Shown: positions 1 through 10,647 of the stretch, in pieces
Numbering within the stretch: position 1 is the stretch's first letter
How the letters are laid out: every line of letters begins with the position of its first letter
Assembly (NCBI RefSeq): GCF_009870125.1
Contig: NC_046681.1
Coordinates: forward strand, 3,038,001-3,102,000
Length of the DNA: 64,000 nucleotides
From: Drosophila pseudoobscura
Taxonomy: Eukaryota > Arthropoda > Insecta > Diptera > Drosophilidae
Direction of reading: 5' to 3'
Translations under genes and position numbers: made by a program
Notes under the pieces: model-generated
Told to the model about the DNA's origin: nothing
Databases searched by the model: none
The model's input: the letters and a program-made list of their open reading frames with translations, nothing else

Positions 1-20
1 CATCTGCCGGGTCAGCTAGT
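1..20 (+). mobile_element. Possible Helitron 3' end at the window edge
   Basis: The window opens with a GC-rich stretch ending in CTAG followed by T, after which the DNA turns AT-rich. Helitron-type elements end in CTRR behind a short GC-rich hairpin and insert between A and T, so this could be the last bases of one. Only the edge is visible and the hairpin is cut off, so the call is weak. Confidence 0.25.
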
Positions 21-1130
21 TTTTAATATAAAACAAGTTTTTATAAAAACAGAATAAAATAATAGTGGAGTAGCACTATGAAATAAGAACGAAGATACAA
101 TCTGTACATACAAATCATAGCCCATTAGTAATATTTTGTAGATGCTTATCCAAGTTTTTACTTTTAAAATAATTTGGGCATAAGAGCATTACGGACTTGG
201 ATAATTTTCGATGAAACTGTCGATCGTTACGAATGCCAAGCGGCTGAAAATTTCACAATTCATTCTCAATGGTGGCCATCGGCATAGGTGTGTTTTCAAT
301 CACCTAGAAAGAAGCTGTGCTGTTTCGGTTCCCCTCTAAGTGCATCGAACGCCTAACAAGGTGGTACGACACGGGTCCGGGTCGCCAGCTTTTAAAGCAG
401 GTAGGTAAGTAATAACTGGCCTGCCAGAGTGCAGTGCAGACATTGTCTGATTTTTTGTTGTTGTACAGGTTGTTTATTGAATTGTGGTTTGTGTTTCTGC
501 ATACATTATTACATATAATATATTCGTTTTATCTAATTTTTACATATTGCTATATCGCAAGCCTTCATTTGTGGTCGTGTCCACGTGCACACTCTCCAAC
601 CGCTTACAAAGACATCGAAAATAAAATCAAATAAAAAGTATAAATATATAAATCAACATTTAGCATATAAAATATAGATGGTACTAGTACATCGTTATCG
701 CAACTTAATGCTAGCTTTGAAGACGCGCTCAGGGTGTATTGTGAGCTGGGACCTTCGACCGACTTATCCAATATTCGCTTCATGAAACCCCTTCGACAGC
801 TTCTTCGGCCTTTCGAAGCTAGTCGTTGAGACGACTATTGAATTTTCGAGGGGTTTTATAATTAACTAACCTTGCGTTTCGTTATTTTTATTATGTACTT
901 TTCAAATATTTGTATAATTTTTTCTTATTTTGGTTCGACGATTAATTTCAATTTACGACTTTAAATTTGGTGCTCAAAAGTGGGTCGAAAAGCAAATGTG
1001 GTATAATAAAGCTCGGCTAAGGGACTACTTATGTATAACTGTGAAAATGCGGCGGACTCCTTCGGATTGCAATAGCTTCTCAATAGCTCCGCACTTGTAT
1101 TTTGTGGGGTCTAGGATGATTCGGGGTGTC
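21..1130. other. Intergenic DNA downstream of Slmap, with nested inverted repeats
   Basis: This AT-rich stretch lies 3' of the minus-strand Slmap gene and has no ORF I would call a gene. At 785-857 there is a nested inverted repeat. The outer arms (AAACCCCTTCGA at about 785-796 and TCGAGGGGTTTT at 846-857) enclose a perfect 7-base inverted repeat (820-826 with 831-837). It could be the hairpin of a decayed transposon or an RNA stem in the Slmap 3' region. Nothing else stands out. Confidence 0.4.
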
Positions 1131-4100
1131 CTAGATGCGAATGGAGAGGAAGTAGAGGAGGCCAGCAAGAGCAAGGCAGCCCAAAGGCACGAGCCGGTAC
1201 AGAAATAGCAGATTTTGGGGCTCCTCATGCTTCAGCTTGAGACGAAGCTGTAAGATTTCATTGTTAAGCTGTAGATTGCTACTCTCAGATTGTTCTAGGC
1301 GTTCCTTGTAGACAATTAGCTCCTCCTCGCGTACCACCTGCGAGTCGTTTATGGCTGCGAGGTCCTCGTCCCAGGCTTTTTCAGTGTCCAGGCAAAGACT
1401 CTTATCCTGGCCAGACGCCTGACGCGGCTCATTGGCTGCGTCTGCCTCTGCCTCCAACACATCCTTTGCTTCTGTCTCCGTTTTAGGCTGCTCTGTATGG
1501 GCGTTGCGCTGAATTTCCTGCTCAAGTTGCTGCTTTAATTTGTCCATCTGCTCTTTCAGAGAGTGAATGTCGCTGGTTAGCAATACCGTCTTCTGTTTGT
1601 AACTATCACATTCCTCCTGCAGCATTTCGATAGCCTGATCTGTGGGGAAATCAGGTTCAATATTTGGAATCTCCTCATCGCGCACCAGCATCTCTTGGCT
1701 TTTCAACTTGTGCATCAAGCCTACAGGTTGCGATTGGCTATTCGGGTGCTCCAGCATTTCATCAATGCCATTCAGACGCGCATGCTTCGGCGAATTGTGA
1801 ATGAATTCGTCGCTAGCAGCCTTCGCCGCCTCTCGCTTAATGCCCGCACTAAGCTCAGGTCGCATGTTTAATTCCTGCACATCGATCTCTTCATTCTGCT
1901 CCTGATCCTCATCTTCGGAGCCGAAGTCGTTAAGGATAGCCTTCAGCACATCGGCGCCTAGTGCGCCTCTGTTGAGATCTGAGTTTTGTAGCAACTTCTT
2001 CACCTGCGATCTGCGAATCACCTTTTTCTTGTTATCAAACTCGATCTGTTGATTGGGCGTTTTACTCTGAAAGAAGGGAGAAGGCGGGGGATATTACAAA
2101 AGCAAGCGTACGGACAATGTAATACGATTACCTTCCGATTTCCAGACCCTGTCGTTGCTTGTTCTTTCGTTTCCATGTCAAAAGCTTGCTCTACGGCCGA
2201 GTCCTTTTCCTGCGCCTCGTCCATACTTTCGTCGTCGCTGTTGTCCTCATACTCATCATCGTCATCGTCGGGAATAGCCGCGTCCAGCTGCTGCAAGACA
2301 CTCTGCTCTTGAAGCTTCTGTTCGCTGTCATGCTCGTCTATGGTTTTCTGGAGTCGGACCACCTGCAGGCGCAGGTCGTCCATCTCACGCTCCAGTTGTT
2401 CCTTCTGCTGCTCCAACCGCTCTTCCTCCTGTTTCTTAGCCTCCTGTTGCTGACGCAGCGACTCCTTCTTGTAATCCAGGTACTCCTGCTGAAGCTTCTC
2501 GAGCCGCGCATTGAAGTCCTGCAGCGTCTGCTTCGATGTACCGATCTGAGCACGCAGTAGTACGCACTCATTTTCAGAGGTCTCATTCGCCAACTGTGCC
2601 CTCGACAGTGCTTGCATAGCATCGCAGCGCTCTTGGTACACCTTGCGCAGAGCCTCTTTGGCAGTTAATTGATACGTTGTCTTGTCCTCCAGCATCTTTA
2701 CAATCTGCCAGGGACAGAGAGAGAGGAAGAAAGAGCGAGAGGTTTGTGACAGTGTCAGAGCAGCAGAAGGACAAATGAATCCTTACCTCGTTACGCAGCG
2801 CATTTTCTGGGACATTTTTCTCCATCATCTGCAATTTCTTCTCCAGAAGGTTGATCTTGTGAATCAGCTGATCCTCGGTAATCATGCTCTGCCAGCACAT
2901 GGCCGAGTTCTTGCGCGTGGCGTCGAGCACCCCCTGCAAACTGTTCAATTTCGCCTTGAGGGTCTTCTCCCTCTGCGCGGCTTCCTGCAGAAATGAGTTG
3001 AGGCGCTGAATCTCGTCGAAACTAATTCTATTGGGTCCCAGCAGCTGCAGCTGATCCGAATCGATTGAGATGGCCTCCCTGCCATCGGGCATGAACAGTG
3101 TCACCCTGGCTATAATGCAGCCATGCACCTCCTGTCGCGAGTTCTCGATAACCTCCACACCAAATTTGACCGTGTCGCCGAAGTGAAGCTCGGCCGGATC
3201 ATTGCCCAGTTTGTTGTCGTTGATGAAGGTGCCATTGCTGGACTTGGTATCTTTGACCCAGAAGCGGCCGTCCTGTGTGTACCAGAGCATCGCGTGATTG
3301 CGGGACAAGACCTTGCAGTCAAAGATCGCGTTTTCCTCGCTGGCCTTACTCTTGGCTATCAAACGGCCAACCTTGCACTCCTGGTTCGGCTGCAGCAGAA
3401 TGGACCGCGTCTCAAACTTGTGCGACTTTGCCTCGCACTGCAGCACAATTTTGGCTTCGCCCTTAGCCGTGACTGATGCCGAAGCCGTCTCCGGGCTCAT
3501 GTTTAGATCAGTGGATGACAATGCCAATCCCGGTGTCTGTGTTAGTGTCTGTGTCTGTGTCTGTGCTACCAACAGTGTCCCGTAGTCCGCCTCCCTTTGC
3601 TCTCTTTGCATGACCCCGTTGTTGTGTCCGCCCAATGACGAGAAGAGACTGCTGGCAGATAAAACACCCCCACCCACAGCCGTGTTGTTGGCGTTGAGAA
3701 CCGAATTCAGTGTCATCTGTAGCACCTGGCTGGATGCAGGCAGTTGGGACGCCATGCGACGGTCTGGAGTGCTTGTACCCTGCAATGTGTTAGTGTTGGA
3801 GTCGGAGCCCTCCACATTATTGTTCTCCTGGTTCTCGTCCGACTCGTCTTCATTATTGCTGTCCGCCGTCTCCAGCTCGTGCTTCTCCCTCTCCATGGAC
3901 TGAACAAGATCCTGCTCCGACTTCATTGTGTTTGTCGAGTCCATATTTAAGGAGCTTTGAGATTTCTTGCGTTTTACAGTCGACGCCCCTCCTCCTCCTC
4001 CGCCAACTGCTGCTCTCACCGACGCGAGCGATCCCCTCGCGGCTGTTTCAGTCGATGCTCCTCCGTTGCTCACTGTTGGGGATCCGACTGCTCCCGATGC

Positions 4101-4175
4101 TGTCGTCGATGTTGCTGGATCTGTTTTCTGTTCGTCATCTTTATTGTTCAGCCATTCGTTGCTCACCAAGACCAT
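1131..4175 (-). CDS. Slmap: SLMAP-type FHA-domain tail-anchored coiled-coil protein
   Basis: Three coding exons on the minus strand (4175-2787, 2704-2132, 2066-1131) join in frame to about 965 residues. An FHA domain lies at roughly residues 240-365, with the expected GRLI, LSRNHAM and SSNGTFIND motifs that form the phosphothreonine pocket. The middle and C-terminal parts are long glutamate/lysine/glutamine-rich coiled coils with an acidic DDDDDEYEDNSDDES stretch, and the last ~20 residues are one hydrophobic segment. This order (FHA, coiled coil, C-terminal tail anchor) is that of sarcolemmal membrane-associated protein, a targeting subunit of the STRIPAK PP2A complex that restrains Hippo signalling. 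Start: I chose the ATG at 4175 (MVLVSNEWLNNK). The frame is open further upstream, but a likely 3' splice site (GTGCAG) sits just before this ATG. Residues 50-240 are low-complexity and probably disordered. The identification is secure; exact junctions are my reading of GT-AG sites. Confidence 0.93.
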
Positions 4176-5757
4176 TACTGCACATCCGGAGTTTGGTAGC
4201 CAGGTGATTGGGTTCGGTTCGGAAATTTTGAGTAAATGTGTAGTGTTTTTTGGAGAAACGAAAAAGTAAAATGTTAAAGGCACAACCTATTTAAGTTTAA
4301 GTTAATATATGTGTGGAAACGGGGCGAAACGACCAATACAGACTGAACTCTCACGGGCATCTTGGTTTGAGTTTAAAACACAGGGAAAAATCTCGATCGA
4401 AAGGGTTTAGAAAAATGGAGTGGAGAATAGAGATTTGTAAAAACCGCTCTCTCTACTCTATATATGTAAATACTATGTAAGGAACACACCCAATTTTGTC
4501 AGAACAGAATAGCTATTTCCTTATGGTGCGTACAAGAGTGAGTTCAGTGCAGGCGCAGAATAATGTTCAGTATTTAGTATAAAAATAGATTCTTCAAATT
4601 ATAATTGAACAAACCGAATGCGAGTGCGAGCCGTTTCATGAGTGCGTGTGTGGTGGTGAGAACAGGGAGAACAGGGAGAACAGAACCGCCAAAAATGATC
4701 TTATAGTCGAGCGTGAAATGGGAAGGGGAAGTGCACCCCACCCGGGTGCTCCACTATTGAGCCGGAAGATTGCTTAATACGTGCGTGCGATAAAAAACGA
4801 AACGGTGGACAGTAGCAGTAGCAACCCTTCGTTCATTCCCCTTACCTTGGTTGTCCAGAGGCGGCAATAGTGGGGACCGACCCGACAAAGGGGGAAACAA
4901 CAACAGCCACCACTGTTGTGGGCGTGCGGCGCTTGGCGACTGGCGACTGAGCTAGTTATGCGCGTTCGAACAATGCGAGCGCTGTGTTGCTGATTGGCAT
5001 GGAGCACAGCATAACATAACAAATTTGATTGGGGCGATGGCTTCGTGTGGCTGTTGCTGTTGCACTGCACAACTACATGCGAATGTTCCTGCAGCTGCAA
5101 CTGCAGTCGGTGGCTGGCTGGTTCACAAGTTCACAGTGGAGAACGATGGGTGGCGGGCGCAGAGGTGTGTGGACGGGCTGGAGTCGCGCGACTCGCCTTT
5201 TTGCAATAAAACTGAGACACATGAACTTTCTGTTTTACTTTCGCTTAATTGAATTTAATTACACAGACATAGGGCTGCGCCGCTGACGATTGAGAATTTA
5301 CCGTTTTCTGCATTTGTGGAAAAAAGGAACGAGGAATGTTTTTTTGGCACACACAATTTTTCAATGGGTAATCTGTTGTCGACAATTTCATCATCGATGC
5401 GCCCTTTCACTCACCTTGGGGATTTAATAACTTTCTTCTCTTTTTTAGGGTCTATAACTTGATTTATCTTTTTTTATTTTCGTTTGGCTTCGATTTTAAT
5501 TGTTTTCAGTTCTCCAACTCTTCACAATAGGTAGTCGTATTAGGCACGACACGACACGACATTCTATTGTGACTTGCCACAATAGCAAGGCATGGTAGTC
5601 ACATATTAAATCAAGTTTGCTTTAAATATAAGTAACTTGTAATAATTATCTAAATATTCATTAAAATAATATACTTACGTCGTTACAGATACGTGCTGCG
5701 TCGTGTATAGACCGCCTAACCTATTGGCTACCAGATCAGCGATTTATGGCGCAAACG
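4176..5757 (-). other. Slmap 5' untranslated region and first intron (predicted)
   Basis: No coding region is supported here. On the minus strand a good 5' splice site (CAACCAAG followed by GTAAGG, boundary near 4846) pairs with the 3' splice site just before the Slmap ATG, so a non-coding first exon probably lies above 4846. The rest is A/T-rich with simple direct repeats such as ACACGACACGAC near 5548-5562 and GAGAACAGG near 4660-4682. Confidence 0.45.
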
Positions 5758-5760
5758 ACA

Positions 5761-5786
5761 GTCACACTTTATACGATAAGTGTGAC
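5761..5786. promoter_or_regulatory. Palindromic Motif-1-like core promoter element
   Basis: GTCACACTT and AAGTGTGAC form a near-perfect palindrome around a 7-8 base centre. The half-site matches the core of Drosophila core-promoter Motif 1 (GGTCACACT, bound by M1BP), common at housekeeping promoters. It is well placed to drive the minus-strand Slmap transcript, about 0.9 kb upstream of its predicted first splice donor. The motif is visible; its use is inferred. Confidence 0.45.
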
Positions 5787-5974
5787 CATATAAAAATATC
5801 ACCTGAAATCGATGAAAAGTTTTCTCTCAGCTGATTTTAGCCCGATTGACTAATTAAAAATTCTTGAACAGGACTTTTTACAATCCTTCTCTACTCACTC
5901 TCGCTCCTTTGCTTACTCACTGACACATGCATTTAGAGCACATTCATGCATCGAAATGAAAAATAAATGAGAGC

Positions 5975-6445
5975 CGGTGCCGGAGAGGCGCATAAACTGG
6001 ACGATCCAGGAGACCCAGTACATCCTCCGAGCCTTACTCAATGGCTGCTATGTCTAAGAGATCGGGACTCGGGTCTGATTGCCGACAGGCTGGACAGTAA
6101 CATCTACTGGTTTCCCTGCACCAGGACTACGTGGACTGGAGCGACTGAAACAACGGAGACATTGAGCGGGTGCACATGACAGCACAACGTACATCACCTG
6201 TCTGCTGTTGTTGAAGGACAAACGACAGGTAGCTTGGCAGACGGGGCATGACGTGAGCCTGCCCCACCCACTGCCAGCTGGCCAAGGACGGGGTCTCCTG
6301 TATCCCACCAATGAACAACTTCATCTTCAGCCAAGAGCTACGGCCGACTATTGCCGAATACGACCGACAGTCCGAATGTGCCGTGGCCGGGGCCATCGAT
6401 GCCGGGGATGAATGCCATGAAGCGTCTGCTCTTCTGAACAGATAT
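5975..6445 (+). pseudogene. Decayed coding-like segment, unidentified
   Basis: A GC-rich island of coding-like composition sits in AT-rich surroundings. Reading the plus strand in different frames gives plausible protein pieces: NWTIQETQYILRALLNGCY near 5996, then in another frame SCIPPMNNFIFSQELRPTI and AEYDRQSECAVAGAIDAGDE near 6295-6415. Stops and frame changes separate them and no single ORF runs through. This is what a pseudogene with indels, or an old retrocopy, looks like. I do not recognise the parent family. Confidence 0.4.
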
Positions 6446-6924
6446 CGGTAGCAATTTAATCCCTGAGAGACTATTCCGGCTTTCCTCCATGTCCACCCAT
6501 GCAGGAGTTGACTCTGCAGAGGATCTCAGCCTCCGCACAAGTTACTGTTACACTTAAAAAATTACGTTTTCTTAAATAATACAAATATCTACAATTTTTA
6601 GCAATTCAGTGCTTACCCGTTTTTTTCTTTTCTACTTCATTCTAAACAAACGTATACAGTGCCACATACATATTTCGTTTCGAGCGAGCGCACGAAAAAA
6701 AGGAACAAAGTAGAAAACGAATAAAACGTCCTTTTTAAGAATTTTTAAATTTGTCTATCGGGCTAAGTAAGATAAACGACGCGCCGCGTTGTTTTCTAGA
6801 TTTCGTAATTGTTAGGTATTCATTTCCTACATTTCGTTTTACCTGAAACATATGTACATTCCATCCTAGAGTATCACAGGCGCGATCTATACCAAATAGA
6901 AACTGCATTTTTTGTTTGCAAAAA

Positions 6925-8315
6925 CTAATTTAATTGAAAACTTTTAAATTTGTCAAAATTGTAAAATCCAGCACGCACTTGTCGTCCCCCGAAGAAACGC
7001 CCATTAAGATCTACAACAGCTGGAAGGTTAAACGTAGACGCATTAGCTAAAATGTGAAAACAAAATAGACGATACACACACGATAGACGATAGTTACCTT
7101 TAATGGCACTTTCAATGCGCTTAAACTCCACAAAGATTTTGACGGCATCTTCTGGCGAAGTTCCGAACGCTTCATGAATGATGACACTATTCACTTCCCC
7201 ATACTTGGTGTTACACTCGTCCTTCACTTCTGGCTCCAGCTCCTCATCTACATCGCCAGGACCAACCATGTTTCGTAGCAAAACCACTTTACTAGGATCT
7301 TTCATTATTTCTGTAATGCTGGGGACAGGCTCAGTGGCAGCAGGTGCAGTCACTGCCATTGGAAGCTGCGGTGGTGGCATAGCCAAATGGCCCGGGCTTG
7401 ACGCTGAGGGAGGCGACGTGGATGGTGGCGTCACAAACACATCCTTTTCGTGAATGATGCGTCCACCACGCTTCGAGGTCTTCTCCACTTGCAAGGCCAT
7501 GGACATTCCCTGCTCTGATTTTCCCAGTCCCTGTCCATCTTTAAAACCATATTTCGCCATTATCTTGGCAGCCACCGAACTTGCTGAGTACGGTATTGTT
7601 ACGTTGGAGGAACCATCTCCATTGTCGATGGATATCTCTTGCAGTGACGGCGGGGGAGCGATTGCGGCGCCCCCTCCTTGTTTTGCTACAGATCCCGGGG
7701 GTGGGGGACTGTACTTGTCCTCATCGCTTTGTCTCTGACCAAATCCGCTGAACTTCATTGACGGCGGTGAACGTGAGGCGTCATCTCTGTGGTTTTCTCG
7801 GCGTCCACTGCGACCACGTTTTCGATCTCTATCCCTATCGCGATCGCGGTCTTCGCGGCCGCATCCTCCAGCGCCGCCAACACCACTGTTTCGTGACTTT
7901 TCACTGTTCTTCGTTTTTTCTTTTAGTTTCTCATACTCGTTGGGCCACTGCGGATCGTACTCATCCACAAAATCCCAGTCATCTTTCTTTATGCATTCAA
8001 GTACCGGAGGTGGCAAAGCGGTGCCCGAAATTACGGGTTTGGCCCCCGAAATGTTCGAAAAGGGGGGAGTTTCCGATTCCGCAGGGCGCTTGGCGCGGAG
8101 ATTTACCAGCGGTGTCATTAGCTGAAGATAAAAAAAGTTGTACAATGGGGTAAATTATGTTCCTCAGACAATCTCACCGGTTTCTTAATCGGTTCCTTTG
8201 GTTTGGGAAGCTGTGCCTTTTTAACTGCGAGCTGTGTTTGCAGCATTTTGATGCCCGATGACCATCCATCTATTTGACTAGCTCGAGCTTTGTCTATATC
8301 GTCGTACAGATCCAT
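6925..8315 (-). CDS. Spf45: Splicing factor 45 (RBM17 ortholog)
   Basis: Three exons on the minus strand (8315-8178, 8121-7098, 7019-6925) give a 418-residue protein, close to the 401 of human SPF45. The N-terminus MDLYDD and the QTQLAVKKAQL segment match the family, followed by a charged, RD-repeat and proline-rich middle. A G-patch lies at about residues 223-270 (AAKIMAKYGFKDGQGLGK). The C-terminal U2AF-homology motif spans about 310-418, with the R-x-F element as RFF in LNGRFFGG. SPF45 is a spliceosomal protein that contacts SF1, U2AF and SF3b ligands through this domain and promotes second-step 3' splice-site choice; in flies it acts on Sxl pre-mRNA. Start: an in-frame ATG six codons upstream (8333) follows a good 3' splice site, so a 5' non-coding exon is likely. 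The last intron is only 78 bases. Confidence 0.95.
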
Positions 8316-8689
8316 ATTTTTATAATTTTCCACCTAAAAGTCAATTAGTTGATATGTATAAGTTAAAGCCAAGCCTGTTTAAAAGTGGAATCAGAATCGA
8401 AATCCTGCCAGCATTCGTATCGGTGTGTTCCTGAACGCAGACACTTTGCTATAGTGTGCGCAAATGCGTTATTAACAAAGAAAATTTTGACGGATGCTGA
8501 TTATATATATTTTTCGAGATTCAACTGATTTTCTGAGTTTGACCGCGGCCGAGAAAATTAAAACATAAACATGCTCCACACACACAATAAATATAACTAA
8601 ACGGTCTTAAATATGCTGACGAATTATTTAAGTTCGATCACACATATTCCTCGTTTTTGATATCCGGTTTAATATTACTAGATAGATAA
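8316..8689. other. Spf45 upstream region
   Basis: AT-rich DNA directly upstream of Spf45. A 3' splice acceptor (CTTTTAG) on the minus strand near 8334 suggests a non-coding 5' exon somewhere above. I see no other gene. Confidence 0.3.
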
Positions 8690-9010
8690 AATCAATTTCC
8701 TACTTGACTGGCTTGTTTGTAATACTTGATTTGTTTTCCTTGCTTTAATTGTTTTATTTTGGTGCCTCAACATATAGCCGAACTTAGCCCACTTAAGCCC
8801 CCTCTATTAAAATACTTTTAACTACTTGAGGTAAAAGGTGGAAAATATTAACGATTGTAAATTCTTCTTGTAGATTCATGCCATCTTTATGAGATATCTT
8901 TCACCTGAACTGCTCTAAAATGATTAAATTTGCATTATTTTCGGTGGAATATTGAAATACCCGCTTCGCTTATAATAGGTTAATCGTTCTCCGTCAAGGA
9001 TATTGCTCAA
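8690..9010 (+). repeat. Direct repeat unit 1 (diverged tandem duplication)
   Basis: This stretch is recognisably repeated at 9087-9450. Shared landmarks in order are CTACTTGACTGGCT, TTTGGTGCCTCAACA, AACTTAGCCCACTTAAGCCCC, ATCTTTCACCTGAACTGC and TAATCGTTCT. The two copies differ at many bases and by small indels, so the duplication is old. No coding potential is seen. Confidence 0.75.
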
Positions 9011-9086
9011 TTTTGATCTTCCTCCGAATAATACTGGCTATATAGAACATTTAGCCACGCGCACATATTTTTATCCGATTAATGAA

Positions 9087-9450
9087 TCAATTTTCTACTT
9101 GACTGGCTCATTTTAAATACTTGATTTTTTTCCTGCTACGACGATTGCTCTAATTGTTTTAGTTTGGTGCCTCAACAACAGTATATCGGTAAGAAATCAA
9201 ACTTAGCCCACTTAAGCCCCATTTATTTAAACAGGATAACACTAGAGCTAAACCGCGGAAAATATTACTATTAACAATAACTATTCTTATAGTTCTTCTT
9301 TTAGATCCACCCTATGTTTTATCTTTGCTAAAATAAAAGACCACGAGATCTTTCACCTGAACTGCGATTAAATTCTTCAAAATTCACAATTGTCGTAGAG
9401 TGTATTTTAATATTCACTGGCCGACAATAGTCTAATCGTTCTCTGTCCAT
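9087..9450 (+). repeat. Direct repeat unit 2
   Basis: Second copy of the 8690-9010 unit, offset by about 395-420 bases and in the same orientation and landmark order. It could be a local tandem duplication or two insertions of one short element; no terminal repeats are evident. Confidence 0.75.
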
Positions 9451-9747
9451 GATCGGAAATCAAATTCCTCTGTTTATATATTCTCTTGCTACCTTAGTGA
9501 AATTGCTGTAAAAGGTGACGTTTGTTTCAACACCATATTTTCTTGATTTTTTCTATATTTTTATTTGGTTAGCTGTTAATAAGTTCAAAACAAATAGCCA
9601 GAAAAAATTTCAAAAATCAATTTTTTAATTAAAAAAAACAAAAATATATATTTTTGTCAAAGAAAATGGGTACATCAGCCATATATATTTTGTATGGAAA
9701 AACAGTTCCAAGGAAAAAGTTTTAAGAATAATTAACTCTATTAATAA

Positions 9748-9960
9748 TTAATGAAGTTTTGGTAGAGATAATACCTCAAAATTGTCCCATTCATGATTTA
9801 AGTCCTTCAAGGTATCGTACTGCCTTGTAAAGGCATAAACTTTTGCTGCAAGGAAGCTCCACTTATACTCAATTAGAGTCCAAAAGTCCAGACTCATTGC
9901 AGCCCACTTGATCAGCGGTTTATTGTGTGTTTCAAAATAACCCATTGCTAAAATTTCCAT
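9748..9960 (-). CDS. Small ORF, 70 residues, unidentified
   Basis: An ATG-initiated minus-strand ORF stays open for 70 codons in very AT-rich DNA. Its predicted product has a balanced composition (tryptophans, aspartates, glutamates) rather than the K/N/F/I bias of chance ORFs here. It begins MEILAMGYFETHNKP and ends SLPKLH. I see no recognisable domain, though the middle is amphipathic and aromatic-rich. It could be a small gene, one exon of a larger gene, or chance. TATA-like A/T runs lie upstream but none is convincing. Confidence 0.3.
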   Translation of the reverse strand: MEILAMGYFETHNKPLIKWAAMSLDFWTLIEYKWSFLAAKVYAFTRQYDTLKDLNHEWDNFEVLSLPKLH

Positions 9961-10647
9961 TGATCACAACTTGCTACAAGCACTAACCATACAGTATATA
10001 GTGTATATATATTGTTGCTCGTTATGACGATATTTATGATCTATGAGAAGACGATTTATGAGATCTGAATCCGTCTGAATTCAAGTCTAAGAAATTGTGT
10101 TTTTCAAAAAGGCCATGCGCGCATCTTTAAGACTTAGCGGGGTTTGCCAACTTTGTTTTGATACGTGAGGTTACAATTTTCGTGCAAACACTTTGCCTGG
10201 GGATTGTGCAAGTGCCGTCTTGTCGACGATTTATGCGGTAACCGTGTGGATCTATTCAAAATTTTGAAAAGGTATTTAGAAATCGATTCATTCGCGAAGC
10301 TTTTCGACCAGTTTTCATGCCGGCTAATTTCATTCTCTTGATCCTCCCTGTTCTCCCTCAAAAAATTGTGTGCAATATAGAATTGTAAACTAAAAATTCC
10401 TTTTTTTTTAATTCTTTTTGGTTTGATGCAATTATGAGTCGATCCGCTTATCACTTTTACTGCTAACACTGCGCTTCTCAAAACATTAAAAACATGATTG
10501 CACATACATATATGAATGTAGCGGTTTTTTATGTCGTGAAACGTTTTGAAACGTCTGCAGAGTATGTGGAAAAAGGTATGTTTCCAATTAGTTTCCATGC
10601 GAACAGCTGAGTTGGGAAAAAAGAAGTAGCTCTAGGCTCCAACAACA
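9961..10647. other. Promoter-side region of the SCYL3-like gene
   Basis: This AT-rich stretch precedes the plus-strand SCYL3-like gene. A long minus-strand ORF here (10134-10598) is rich in residues typical of chance translation and matches nothing I know, so I do not call it. The start context of the downstream gene is good (CAACAATGG). Confidence 0.35.

Noticed and set aside
2049-2560. Leucine/valine/serine-rich plus-strand ORFs
   Set aside because: Antisense of the Slmap coiled coil; the composition follows from Glu/Lys/Gln codons on the other strand.
10134-10598. 154-codon minus-strand ORF upstream of the SCYL3-like gene
   Set aside because: Lysine/asparagine/histidine-rich chance-type composition, no homology, lies in the expected promoter region.
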